From assembly GCF_022427145.1 (NCBI RefSeq), contig NZ_JAKSXN010000057.1, positions 1 to 35,732 of the forward strand: a DNA stretch of 35,732 bases, in the 5' to 3' direction. The notes below the pieces were generated by a model. The model ran no database searches. It was not told the origin of the DNA and worked only from the letters and a program-made list of their open reading frames with translations. Source of the stretch: Paenibacillus timonensis. Its GTDB lineage: Bacteria; Bacillota; Bacilli; Paenibacillales; Paenibacillaceae. Shown one piece after another: positions 1 to 7,631 of the stretch (position 1 is the first letter of the stretch; every line of letters starts with the position of its first letter). Made by a program: the position numbers and the translations under genes.

Positions 1-3
1 CGA

Positions 4-1416
4 TTATTTCTCGAACCATTGAAAATGGAACGTTCCTTCCTGGTCGACGCGTTCGAACGTATGGGCGCCGAAGTAGTCGCGCTGCGCTTGCAGCAGGTTG
101 GCCGGCAGGCGCTCAGAGCGGTAGCTGTCGTAGTAGGCCAGAGCGGAGGAGAAGGCCGGTACCGGAATGCCACGCGTGACGGCGGTGGCGATAACCTGTC
201 TCCAAGCATCTTGGTAGTTCTCCACAACGTCTTTGAAGTAATCGTCCAGCAGCAGGTTTTTGAGCTCTGGGTCACGGTCGTAAGCGTCCTTGATGTTCTG
301 CAGGAAGCGGGCGCGAATGATGCAGCCGCCGCGGAAAATCATCGCGATGGCGCCGTAATTCAGATCCCAGCCGTATTCCTCGGAAGCGAGACGCATCTGC
401 GCGAAGCCTTGGGCGTACGACGCGATTTTGCTGGCGTACAGCGCTTTGCGGACGGCCTCGATGAATGCTTGCTTGTCGCCTTCATACGGTTTGGTGGCCG
501 GACCGCTCAGCCGTTTGCTGGCGGCGACGCGTTCGGCCTTCATCGCAGAGATGAAGCGCGCGAACACCGACTCGGTGATGATGGACAGCGGTACGCCGAG
601 ATCAAGGGCGCTTTGGCTGGTCCATTTGCCGGTGCCTTTTTGGCCGGCGGCATCGAGAATGACGTCCACCATCGGTTGGCCGGTGGCCGGATCTTTCTTG
701 CCGAAAATGTCGGCGGTAATTTCGATCAGGTAGCTGTCCAGCTCGCCGTTGTTCCACTCGGTGAAGATGTCATGCAGTTCGTCCACGCCAAGCCCGAGCA
801 CGTCTTTCAGCAACTGGTAGGCTTCGCCGATCAGCTGCATGTCGCCGTATTCGATTCCGTTGTGGACCATCTTCACGTAATGGCCGGCGCCGTCCGGACC
901 GATGTAGGTCGAGCAGGGATCGCCGTTCACTTTGGCCGATATCGCCATCAGAATCGGCTCAACCAGCTCGTAGGCATCCCGCTGACCGCCCGGCATAATG
1001 GCCGGGCCTTTCAGCGCGCCTTCTTCGCCGCCGGACACGCCGGCTCCGATATAGCGGAAGCCTTGGGCTTCCAACTCCTTGTTGCGGCGCTGCGTATCCG
1101 GGAAGTGGGCGTTGCCGCCGTCGATCAGGATGTCGCCCTTCTCCAGATAAGGGACAAGCTGGTTGATCGTGTCGTCGGTCGGTTTGCCGGCTTTCACCAT
1201 GATCAGGATTCTACGCGGGGTTTCCAGCGCCTGCACGAATTCTTCGATGCTATAGGTGCCGACGAAATTTTTGCCCGGCGCTTCTTCCAGCAATTCCTTG
1301 GTTTTCTCGGCCGAACGGTTGTACAAGGCAACGGAGAAGCCGTTGCTTTCGATATTCAGTGCGAGGTTCTTGCCCATAACGGCCAGGCCGACGACCCCGA
1401 TTTGTTGTTTCTTCAT
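4..1416 (-). CDS. gnd: 6-phosphogluconate dehydrogenase, decarboxylating (NADP+)
   Basis: This enzyme oxidatively decarboxylates 6-phosphogluconate to ribulose 5-phosphate and makes NADPH, as the third step of the cytoplasmic oxidative pentose phosphate pathway. The 470-residue product has the family's usual length. The N-terminal Rossmann motif ([14 protein letters not shown], about residues 8-21) is followed by YNRS at 32-35, the dinucleotide-specificity region. The substrate and catalytic segment [15 protein letters not shown] lies near 178-192, with the catalytic Lys at 182 and Glu at 189. The all-helical C-terminal domain follows. The ATG has a strong GGAGGG eight bases upstream. It is the last gene of a zwf-tal-gnd set on the same strand, with a 76-base gap after tal. 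The stop codon lies three bases from the window edge, so the gene is complete but its terminator is not visible. Confidence 0.97.
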   Translation of the reverse strand: MKKQQIGVVGLAVMGKNLALNIESNGFSVALYNRSAEKTKELLEEAPGKNFVGTYSIEEFVQALETPRRILIMVKAGKPTDDTINQLVPYLEKGDILIDGGNAHFPDTQRRNKELEAQGFRYIGAGVSGGEEGALKGPAIMPGGQRDAYELVEPILMAISAKVNGDPCSTYIGPDGAGHYVKMVHNGIEYGDMQLIGEAYQLLKDVLGLGVDELHDIFTEWNNGELDSYLIEITADIFGKKDPATGQPMVDVILDAAGQKGTGKWTSQSALDLGVPLSIITESVFARFISAMKAERVAASKRLSGPATKPYEGDKQAFIEAVRKALYASKIASYAQGFAQMRLASEEYGWDLNYGAIAMIFRGGCIIRARFLQNIKDAYDRDPELKNLLLDDYFKDVVENYQDAWRQVIATAVTRGIPVPAFSSALAYYDSYRSERLPANLLQAQRDYFGAHTFERVDQEGTFHFQWFEK

Positions 1417-1492
1417 TTGTATTTCCCTCCAAACCTATCCGCGAATATTTTTCTTAAAATGCGAGTTCAAAAAGTTAGTTTTTCAGCACCTC

Positions 1493-2155
1493 TTAAAGCG
1501 AATTTTTCCAGTCGGCGGCGAATTTCGCCAGCCCTTGATCCGTAAGCGGATGTTTAGCCAGTTGCTCGATCACGCCAAACGGAATCGTGGCGATATGGGC
1601 CCCAGCTAACGCTACACGGGTGACGTGGTCCGGGTGACGAACGGAGGCCGCGATGATTTGCGCGTCCAAGCCATGAACCCGGAACAACTCCGCTATTTTT
1701 GCAACCAATAGCACGCCATCTTCCGAAATATCGTCTAAGCGGCCGAGAAATGGCGATACGTACGTGGCACCGGCACGGGCGGCGAGAAGGGCCTGATTGA
1801 CCGTGAAGATCAAGGTAACGTTGGTCTTGACGCCTTTTTGAGCCAGATACTTGGTCGCTTCGAGGCCGGCCAGCGTCATCGGCAGTTTGATCGTGATGCG
1901 CGGGTCATGGTTGTTGATTTTGATCAACTCGTCCGCTTGGGCAATCATCTCTTCGGCGGTGAGCGCCTCCGGCGTCACTTCAGCCGAAACGGATTCGACA
2001 TCGGGGACGGCCTGCAGGATTTCGGCGATGCGGTCTTCGAACTTGACGCCTTCCTTGGCTACCAGGGAAGGGTTGGTCGTCACCCCGGACAAGACCCCGA
2101 TTTTATGGGCTTTTTTAATGTCCTCCAGATTCGCGGTGTCAACAAAAAACTTCAT
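1493..2155 (-). CDS. tal: Transaldolase, small TalC/FSA-type
   Basis: The 220-residue protein belongs to the short transaldolase / fructose-6-phosphate aldolase family, which moves a dihydroxyacetone unit between sugar phosphates or cleaves fructose 6-phosphate. Visible marks are the opening [17 protein letters not shown] at about 25-31, the Schiff-base lysine in TIKLPMT (Lys90) and NVTLIF at about 112-117. The frame is open further upstream, to 2203. The ATG at 2155 is chosen because the family begins with MKFFVDTAN and a GGAGGGA ribosome site sits just before it. It lies between zwf and gnd on the same strand, joining the oxidative and non-oxidative arms of the pathway. Sequence alone does not separate transaldolase from aldolase activity; transaldolase is favoured by the neighbours. 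Confidence 0.93.
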   Translation of the reverse strand: MKFFVDTANLEDIKKAHKIGVLSGVTTNPSLVAKEGVKFEDRIAEILQAVPDVESVSAEVTPEALTAEEMIAQADELIKINNHDPRITIKLPMTLAGLEATKYLAQKGVKTNVTLIFTVNQALLAARAGATYVSPFLGRLDDISEDGVLLVAKIAELFRVHGLDAQIIAASVRHPDHVTRVALAGAHIATIPFGVIEQLAKHPLTDQGLAKFAADWKNSL

Positions 2156-2222
2156 CACAAATCCCTCCAATTTGTAAAATACAGATTTGAGATATCGGAG
2201 CAAAAAGCTCGGTCATCCCCCG

Positions 2223-3755
2223 TTATTTGATGGACAATGGCTCCTGGGTCAACGGCGTGCCGGCGTTTGTCGCTTCGGATGCGGCTTCGCTCTCTTGGTC
2301 GAACCACCACTCGAAGCCGTCTTTGGCCAACAGCTCGTGCGCGGCTTGCGGACCGAAGCTGCCCGCCGGATATTCGTGCAACGGAACCTCGTTGGCCGCA
2401 TAGGCGTCCAGGATCGGCTGCACCCATTTCCAGGACAACTCGACTTCGTCCCAGTGCGCAAAGAAGGAGGAGTCGCCGCGGAGCGCGTCATAAATCAGGT
2501 TCTCGTAAGCTTCGGGCACATCGCTGCCGCTCTTGTGGGATCCGATCAAGACCTTCGTGAGATCCTGTTGCTGCGCTTCGCCTTCCGTGTTCAGGCGCAG
2601 GTAAATGCCTTCGTTCGGACTGATTTCGAACACGAGCAAATTCGGTGCACCGCCGTTGTTCGCCGCGGAGAGTTGCTTAACCGGCTCCCGGAACTCGATG
2701 ACGATGCGCGTCGCTTTCTCCTTCATGCGTTTGCCGGTGCGGATGTAGAACGGAATCCCCCGCCAGAAATCGTCTTCGATTTGCAGCTTGGCGGCAATAA
2801 ACGTGTCGTTATGGGAATCCTGCGGGATCCCGGCCTCGTCCTTGTAGCCGACGACCGGCTTCCCTTGAATCGACCCGCTTGCATATTGACCGCGGACCAC
2901 TTGGGTGGCAACGTCCTGACGGAGCAGCGGTTCGAGCGATTGCATGACGTGTTTCTTCTTATAACGCACCTGCTCCGAATCGTCGCCCTTCGGCAGATGT
3001 CCGGCGAGCATCATCAACAGTTGCAGCATATGATTTTGGAACATGTCGCGCAACGCTCCGGAATGGTCGTAATAGCCGGCTCTTTCCTCAACGCCGACGG
3101 TTTCGCTGGCCGTAATTTGCACGTTGGCGATATAACGGTTATTCCAGGAAGCCTGAAGCACCGGATTCGTCTGCTGCAGCAGTTGGAGCTTCTGCACCAT
3201 CGGTTTGCCAAGGTAGTGGTCGATCCGGAAAATTTCCTCTTCGGTAAAAGCTTTGCTGAGCTGCGCGTTGAAGTCGCGGGCGGATTGCAAATCGCGGCCG
3301 AACGGTTTTTCGATCACGAGGCGTTTCCAGCCCTTCGTTTCGCCCAGCCCGCTTTCCTCGATATGGGCGGCGATCGTCTCGAACAGCTCGGGGCCTACCG
3401 ACAAATAAAAGAGCCGGTTAGGCGCAACCCCTAAGGTTTGCTCGCGTTCTGCGACCCGTTGCAGCAGGCTTTGATAATCTTCCTTACGGTCGACGTTCAG
3501 CACATGGTAGCCGAAGAAGCCGAGGAACTGGTTCACGGCCTCCGCATCGCTGGCTTTCCGCCGCGAAAAGCTGTGCAGAGACCGCTCGATGTTTGCCTTA
3601 AAGGTCTCATCGGACCATTCTCTGCGGCCCAAGCCGATCACGGAAAAATCAACCGGCAGCTTTCCATCCAAAAACAAATTAAACAGGGCAGGGTAAATTT
3701 TGCGTTTCGCTAAATCCCCGGTTGCCCCAAACAATACGAACGTATTGGCATCCAT
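2223..3755 (-). CDS. zwf: Glucose-6-phosphate 1-dehydrogenase
   Basis: This enzyme catalyses the first committed step of the pentose phosphate pathway, glucose 6-phosphate to 6-phosphogluconolactone with NADP+ reduction. The 510-residue product has the usual bacterial length. The N-terminal nucleotide motif GATGDLAKRK is at 10-19, EKPFGRDL at 149-156, the substrate signature RIDHYLGK at 177-184, and the catalytic region HSGALRDMFQNH at 231-242. An AGGAG ribosome site lies about nine bases before the ATG. It is the first gene of the zwf-tal-gnd set and is divergent from a LysR-type regulator at 3940, which may control it. No 6-phosphogluconolactonase gene is present in the window, so that step must be encoded elsewhere or be uncatalysed. 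Confidence 0.97.
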   Translation of the reverse strand: MDANTFVLFGATGDLAKRKIYPALFNLFLDGKLPVDFSVIGLGRREWSDETFKANIERSLHSFSRRKASDAEAVNQFLGFFGYHVLNVDRKEDYQSLLQRVAEREQTLGVAPNRLFYLSVGPELFETIAAHIEESGLGETKGWKRLVIEKPFGRDLQSARDFNAQLSKAFTEEEIFRIDHYLGKPMVQKLQLLQQTNPVLQASWNNRYIANVQITASETVGVEERAGYYDHSGALRDMFQNHMLQLLMMLAGHLPKGDDSEQVRYKKKHVMQSLEPLLRQDVATQVVRGQYASGSIQGKPVVGYKDEAGIPQDSHNDTFIAAKLQIEDDFWRGIPFYIRTGKRMKEKATRIVIEFREPVKQLSAANNGGAPNLLVFEISPNEGIYLRLNTEGEAQQQDLTKVLIGSHKSGSDVPEAYENLIYDALRGDSSFFAHWDEVELSWKWVQPILDAYAANEVPLHEYPAGSFGPQAAHELLAKDGFEWWFDQESEAASEATNAGTPLTQEPLSIK

Positions 3756-3886
3756 CCAGGTTCTCTCCTCTCGGCATAGCTTTTCATTTATGTGTTTTGG
3801 GACGGCGGCCCATCGAATTCCAAGTGTATCCGCCTAAATCCCATCTTTAAGCTATGGATTATTTTGACTTCCTCCACTATAATACG

Positions 3887-3915
3887 AATATATCCATAGG
3901 TGAAATTAATATATT
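3887..3915. promoter_or_regulatory. Candidate LysR-type operator between zwf and the LysR gene
   Basis: The sequence AATATAT, 15 bases, ATATATT forms a perfect seven-base dyad. LysR-family regulators usually bind AT-rich interrupted dyads of the T-N11-A type between divergent genes. A TATAAT at 3878-3883 reads toward the regulator and lies just upstream, which would suit autorepression. Its -35 (TGGATT, 3855-3860) is weak. The binding role is inferred. Confidence 0.45.
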
Positions 3916-3939
3916 TGACAGGAGCTATAGACCACATTT

Positions 3940-4818
3940 ATGACTAACAATTATGAATTATATAAAGTGTTCTATTGGGCGGCCAAAACCGGCAGCTTGA
4001 CCCAAGCGGCTAATGCGTTGTTCTTGACGCAACCCAGCGTCAGCCATGCCATCAAGCAGTTGGAGGAAAGCTTCGGTCTCCCGTTGTTTTACCGTAACTC
4101 CAAGGGGGTGTCCCTGACGCAGGAGGGGAGGGTCTTGTACTCCTATATCGAGCAATCGCACATTCTGATCTCCCTGGCGGAGAAAAAAATGGCCGAGCTC
4201 AAAAACCTCGATACCGGCGTACTGCGAATCGGCGGCAGCGATTCGTTGTTCAAGCATTACTTGCTTCCGTATATAGAGGAGTTTCACCGCCGTTATCCGG
4301 ATGTCGGGATCCAGTTGCTTCATGGCACGACTCCGGAAATCATGGGTTACTTGAAGGAAGGGAAGATCGACCTTGGCGTCGCCCGGATGCCGATTGTCGA
4401 TTCCCATATCGAAGTGCGGGAAGGGATTCAACTGCAGGATTGCTTCGTGGCCGGCTGCGCCTACGCCGATCTTAAGGACAAAACGATTTCGCTGGACGCC
4501 CTGCTGGAGCACCCGCTTATCTTGTTCTCGCGCAACAGCCGGGCCCGCATGGCGATCACGGAGATGTTTCAGGAATACGGATACGAGCTCAAACCGGAAA
4601 TCGAGGTTGGCAGCGTTGACCTGCTGATCGAATTGGCGCGCAAAGGACTAGGAGTGTCCTACGTAGCCCGGGAATTCGTGTCGAAGGAGCTGGAAGAGGG
4701 CTCGCTGTTTGAAATTCGCCTGGATGTGGAGCTGCCGCCGTCGCAGGTGGGGATCATGAATATGCGGAACATGCCGCTCACGAGCGCAGCCCAGAAGTTC
4801 ATCGAGGAATTCCGTTAA
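3940..4818 (+). CDS. LysR-family transcriptional regulator
   Basis: The 292-residue protein has an N-terminal winged helix-turn-helix (about residues 4-62, with AAKTGSLTQAANALFLTQPS and VSHAIKQLEESFGLPLF typical of LysR-type regulators) and a periplasmic-binding-protein-like effector domain from about residue 92. The effector is not known. The overall pattern resembles the CysL/CbbR-like part of the family, but I cannot assign an orthologue. The ATG at 3940 is the only possible start, because a stop codon precedes it in frame at 3928. The ribosome site AGGAG is unusually far away (about 15 bases), suggesting modest translation. It is divergent from zwf, with an AT-rich dyad between them, so control of the pentose phosphate operon is a reasonable but untested inference. 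Confidence 0.93.
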   Translation: MTNNYELYKVFYWAAKTGSLTQAANALFLTQPSVSHAIKQLEESFGLPLFYRNSKGVSLTQEGRVLYSYIEQSHILISLAEKKMAELKNLDTGVLRIGGSDSLFKHYLLPYIEEFHRRYPDVGIQLLHGTTPEIMGYLKEGKIDLGVARMPIVDSHIEVREGIQLQDCFVAGCAYADLKDKTISLDALLEHPLILFSRNSRARMAITEMFQEYGYELKPEIEVGSVDLLIELARKGLGVSYVAREFVSKELEEGSLFEIRLDVELPPSQVGIMNMRNMPLTSAAQKFIEEFR

Positions 4819-4982
4819 GAGAAATCGACACGCTGGCGAAACGGAAATCGTTATGCCGGAAGCGGCGATGATCACGGCAGCGGATAACACGAACGCGCGA
4901 TGGCTGGAGTGCCCCCTATCGTGCTGCCTTGTTTCGTCAGCGTGGAAGGGATGATGCGGTACGGCGGAGCCAATCTGTAAAA

Positions 4983-5017
4983 AAAGAAGGAGGGGGATTC
5001 CCTCCTTCTTTATTTTT
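4983..5017. terminator. Bidirectional intrinsic terminator between LysR gene and marR
   Basis: A perfect 12-base stem (4983-4994 with 5000-5011) and a five-base loop is followed by TTTATTTTT on the plus strand and by a T-run on the minus strand. It serves the two convergent genes. Confidence 0.9.
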
Positions 5018-5459
5018 ACAAAACCTCGTTCAAGTTGCCCCAATCGGCCTTTAACAGCTTCTTTAGCCGTTCGACCTGATCGGTTCCGAGGGCATCCGCG
5101 ATTTTTTGCTCCAGCGTTGCTTTGATCGAGGCGTTTTTCTCATAACAGCTTTCGCCTAATGGAGTTAATCCCAAGCATTTCTCCTTCTTGTTGTTCTGGG
5201 CTTGGGTTACCTCGACCAGACCCTTGGATTCCAAACTCTTGATGAATTTATGGGTGGCTTGCCGCGAAATATCCACCTGCCGAGTCACCTGCGAAATCGT
5301 CGGATTCCGCTTATAAATCCTTGCCATGATAAACCACTCTGAATTGGAGATGTAAATCTCGTGCCGGTCGTTCCATAACTGCTCGCAGATGGAGCGAAGC
5401 TGGACATGACGTTCGCTCAGCAGGTCGATCAGGTCCAAATGCTCGAATCCGGGGTGCAC
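5016..5459 (-). CDS. MarR-family transcriptional regulator
   Basis: The 147-residue winged-helix regulator has recognition-helix sequence SQVTRQVDISRQATHKFIKS and the following wing (KGLVEVTQAQNNKKEKCLGLTPLG) characteristic of MarR proteins, which bind small palindromes as dimers. The frame is open to an ATG at 5507, but that codon lies upstream of the gene's own -10 box (5499-5504). The GTG at 5459 has a good GGAGGG five bases upstream and is therefore taken as the start. The gene is divergent from a carD-like gene, and the shared control region holds two copies of a GTCAA-type palindrome. Autoregulation and repression of the carD-like gene are inferred. The ligand is unknown. Confidence 0.9.
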   Translation of the reverse strand: MHPGFEHLDLIDLLSERHVQLRSICEQLWNDRHEIYISNSEWFIMARIYKRNPTISQVTRQVDISRQATHKFIKSLESKGLVEVTQAQNNKKEKCLGLTPLGESCYEKNASIKATLEQKIADALGTDQVERLKKLLKADWGNLNEVL

Positions 5460-5498
5460 CCTATCCCTCCGTTCCGTTTCGGTTCCTATTTCTCCTAC

Positions 5499-5527
5499 AC
5501 TATACAAAAACAGCCGTACATTGTCAA
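5499..5527 (-). promoter_or_regulatory. Promoter of marR
   Basis: On the minus strand TTGACA (5522-5527), a 17-base spacer and TATAGT (5499-5504) form a near-consensus SigA promoter. The -35 lies inside an operator palindrome. Transcription from here begins near 5492, which rules out the ATG at 5507 as a start. Confidence 0.85.
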
Positions 5528-5537
5528 TTTAGTTGAC
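5523..5537. promoter_or_regulatory. MarR-type operator, copy 1
   Basis: The 15-base near-palindrome GTCAATTTAGTTGAC covers the -35 boxes of both divergent promoters. It matches copy 2 at 5569-5583 at 13 of 15 positions. A bound dimer here would block both genes. Confidence 0.75.
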
Positions 5538-5561
5538 ATTTTGATGAAATAAGAGTATAGT
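5533..5561 (+). promoter_or_regulatory. Promoter of the carD-like gene
   Basis: TTGACA (5533-5538), a 17-base spacer and TATAGT (5556-5561) form a near-consensus SigA promoter. Expected start of transcription is about 5568, at the edge of the second operator. Confidence 0.85.
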
Positions 5562-5568
5562 AATGATA

Positions 5569-5583
5569 GTCAACTAAGTTGAC
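5569..5583. promoter_or_regulatory. MarR-type operator, copy 2
   Basis: The 15-base palindrome GTCAACTAAGTTGAC (seven-base arms, one central base) lies at the predicted transcription start of the carD-like gene. Its centre is 46 bases from copy 1. A repressor here would block only the plus-strand gene. Confidence 0.75.
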
Positions 5584-5608
5584 AAAAGAGAGAGGCGGGA
5601 TCACGACC

Positions 5609-6109
5609 ATGTTTCATGAGGGGGATTTGATCATTTATTCGGTGCATGGCGTTTGCCGCATCGACGAGGTTTGCGTCAAATCGCTAGCTGGCGTTTCCAA
5701 GTCTTATTATGAATTGCATCCGCTCGGCAACGAGACCTTAAAAATTAGCACTCCGGTCGATAATGCGTCGGTGCTGATGCAAAAATTGATGGGTCCCGAG
5801 GAGGCCAAGACGTTGATCGATTCGTTTCGGGCACCGGGCATCCCATGGATTGATAACAATAATGAACGGCATCACCGTTATGCCGCGATCGTAAAAACGG
5901 GCAACCGGGAAGAGATCACGAAAGTTGCCAGTACGTTGATGCGAAAGAAACAAGGGGCCGAGCTGAATCATAAGAAACTGGGCAACCAGGATAATCAGCT
6001 GTTGCTCGGAATTCAGAACATCCTGTTCAATGAGATGGCCATCGCCTTGAACATGACCTTCGAGGACGTCGTGAACGAGGTCCAAGGGAAGGTTGCCGCG
6101 AATTTATAA
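5609..6109 (+). CDS. CarD/CdnL-family RNA polymerase-binding regulator (YdeB-like)
   Basis: The 166-residue protein has an N-terminal CarD/TRCF RNA-polymerase-interaction domain (MFHEGDLIIYSVHGVCRID, then YYELHPL and the TLKISTPVDN strand) and a helical C-terminal domain. Family members bind the RNA polymerase beta subunit and modulate open-complex stability. The closest pattern I recognise is Bacillus YdeB. The frame is open from a TTG at 5579, but that codon lies inside the second operator. The ATG at 5609 fits the family N-terminus and is preceded by an AGAGGCGGGA ribosome site. A strong promoter and two MarR-type operators lie directly upstream, so expression is probably repressed by the divergent MarR protein. 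A global transcription factor under a dedicated MarR repressor is uncommon. A perfect terminator follows. Confidence 0.92.
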   Translation: MFHEGDLIIYSVHGVCRIDEVCVKSLAGVSKSYYELHPLGNETLKISTPVDNASVLMQKLMGPEEAKTLIDSFRAPGIPWIDNNNERHHRYAAIVKTGNREEITKVASTLMRKKQGAELNHKKLGNQDNQLLLGIQNILFNEMAIALNMTFEDVVNEVQGKVAANL

Positions 6110-6123
6110 AAGGTTTCGTCATG

Positions 6124-6160
6124 AAAGAAGAGAGGTGCAGTCGCGCCTCTCTTCTTTGTT
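6124..6160. terminator. Intrinsic terminator after the carD-like gene
   Basis: A perfect 12-base stem (6124-6135 with 6146-6157), a ten-base loop and a short T-rich tail lie between two convergent genes. It probably works in both directions. Confidence 0.85.
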
Positions 6161-7027
6161 CTATAAATAGCACCGAATCGACTTTTCAATCCAATATGAG
6201 AACTTGGTTCCCGGATGTTGGCTTTCGACCTGCTTCATCTGAAGATACAGGTCGATCCCGTCGGATACGTCATGCCATAAATCGGTGAACACATAATCAA
6301 ATGGATCTTGGGCCAGTCGTGTGCGGGCAAACTCGAAAGCCTCCGCATGAACGACATGAATTTTGTGGGCCTGCTTGAATTGGGGCAGGAGATGTTGCTT
6401 AAACAATCGGATGACGTCTTCGTTGATCTCCACGATCGTGACGCTGTCCACGTCGTCCTTCTCCGCAACCATATACGCGAAGTAACCAAGACCCAGCCCA
6501 AAGGTCAGGACACGCCCGGAAGCTTCGGCGACGGGTTGCTTCATCGTTTCGATCTCGTTCGGGGTCACCGTCATCCAGACGCGTCCTTGTTCCAAGACTG
6601 CCGGATACTTGAATTCGGCGGGGAAAAATCCGACTTGGGGAATCTGCCGTCCTTCTGCGGTTTGCTGGATATCATTGAACACAAAACCCTCGAACGGCTT
6701 ATAACATTCGTATTTCAGCTCGCTGCCGCCGATGCGGACGGCGGGGATGCGGATATTCCGATAATACGGGTTTTGCTCGTATTCGCCGGTGTCCAGCAGG
6801 TGGATCATCGGGTGAAAATAATGGTTGAACAGCTCTTTATCCCCGGGATTCTTGAGGATATCCAGCCCGAATTTGGCGGCGAGCAGTAGCTTGAAGGCGT
6901 ATTCGGCCGTAACGCCGTTTTGGACGATCTCGCCGATTTCCGCCTCGCCGATCAGGTCGGGCGCGTGGTTTAAATAACTGCCCATGAAGGCAAAAATTTT
7001 GCGATTGTCTTGGAGGATTTGTTCCAT
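6161..7027 (-). CDS. Spermidine-synthase-like / class I SAM-dependent methyltransferase fold protein
   Basis: The 288-residue protein is not one I can name. Its C-terminal half has a Rossmann-type SAM/decarboxy-SAM motif, LTFGLGLGYFAYMVA at about 174-188, followed by a strand ending in an acidic residue (TIVEIN, Glu200). Later come VVHAEAFEF and the DYVFTDLWHD segment near 245-255, the layout seen in spermidine synthases and related methyltransferases. The N-terminal 150 residues match no family I recognise. It is the last gene of a three-gene operon, starting two bases after the DUF4256 gene, so the two are probably translationally coupled. The substrate is unknown; an aminopropyltransferase or a methyltransferase are both possible. 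Confidence 0.82.
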   Translation of the reverse strand: MEQILQDNRKIFAFMGSYLNHAPDLIGEAEIGEIVQNGVTAEYAFKLLLAAKFGLDILKNPGDKELFNHYFHPMIHLLDTGEYEQNPYYRNIRIPAVRIGGSELKYECYKPFEGFVFNDIQQTAEGRQIPQVGFFPAEFKYPAVLEQGRVWMTVTPNEIETMKQPVAEASGRVLTFGLGLGYFAYMVAEKDDVDSVTIVEINEDVIRLFKQHLLPQFKQAHKIHVVHAEAFEFARTRLAQDPFDYVFTDLWHDVSDGIDLYLQMKQVESQHPGTKFSYWIEKSIRCYL

Positions 7028-7029
7028 GT

Positions 7030-7599
7030 TCAGACCTTGAGCAATCCGCGGAACCCTCTGGCACCGTAATAGGATTCTGCTCCGTTGTGGTACACGAAGA
7101 CCGTGTCATAACGGCGGTCACAGAAGAGGGCACCGCCAAGCTTCCGGATCGAAGCAGGGGTATGCACCCAACTTGATGTCTTTAGATCGAAATTCCCAAG
7201 CTTTTGCAGCTCCCGGTATTGTTCTTCCGTTAACAGCTCAATGCCCATGGCCTCCGCCATATTCACCGCGCTGTCTTCCGGTTTATGCTGCTTTCTCGAC
7301 TCCAGTGCTTCATGATCGTAACAGATGCTTCTGCGGCCCTTGGGCGTTTCCGCCGAACAGTCTACAAATACAAATTCATCCGTCTGCTCGTCATACCCAA
7401 TCACGTCCGGCTCGCCGCCGGTCCGTTCCATTTCATGGAGCGACCCTAACTTCTTGGGCAGAGCCTCCAGCTTGGCTTGCACATGAGCCCATTCCAACCC
7501 GGGGTGTCGGCTCATGTTTTTCTCGAATCGGGCCTTCAAGGCTTGAAGCAGTTCTTCCCGCTGTTCCGGCAACAAGTCCGTATGTTCGTTTCTCATCAT
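7030..7599 (-). CDS. DUF4256 domain-containing protein
   Basis: The 189-residue protein matches the DUF4256 pattern: a helical N-terminus (LLPEQREELLQALKARFEKN), the core GGEPDVIGYDEQTDEFVFVD, CSAETPKGRRSICYDHEALE, and the C-terminal FVYHNGAESYYGARGFRG. No catalytic role is known for the family. There are two adjacent ATG codons (7599 and 7596). The GGAGG is four bases from the first and seven from the second, so the second may be the true start. The gene lies 32 bases after the DUF4317 gene and two bases before the methyltransferase-like gene, making the middle of a tight operon. The invariant-looking Cys, His and Glu residues (CSAE, CYDHE) could form an active or metal site, which is speculation. 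Confidence 0.88.
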   Translation of the reverse strand: MMRNEHTDLLPEQREELLQALKARFEKNMSRHPGLEWAHVQAKLEALPKKLGSLHEMERTGGEPDVIGYDEQTDEFVFVDCSAETPKGRRSICYDHEALESRKQHKPEDSAVNMAEAMGIELLTEEQYRELQKLGNFDLKTSSWVHTPASIRKLGGALFCDRRYDTVFVYHNGAESYYGARGFRGLLKV

Positions 7600-7631
7600 G
7601 ACGCCTCCTTCGCGTGATTGATCCTTAACTC

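Noticed and set aside
19..1545. Long plus-strand open frame (508 codons) opposite gnd
   Set aside because: It is antisense to a clear gnd gene, has the codon pattern of a shadow frame in GC-rich DNA, and no family likeness.
5460..5507. Upstream ATG for the MarR gene at 5507
   Set aside because: It lies upstream of the gene's own -10 box and cannot be on the transcript from that promoter; GTG at 5459 has a good ribosome site.
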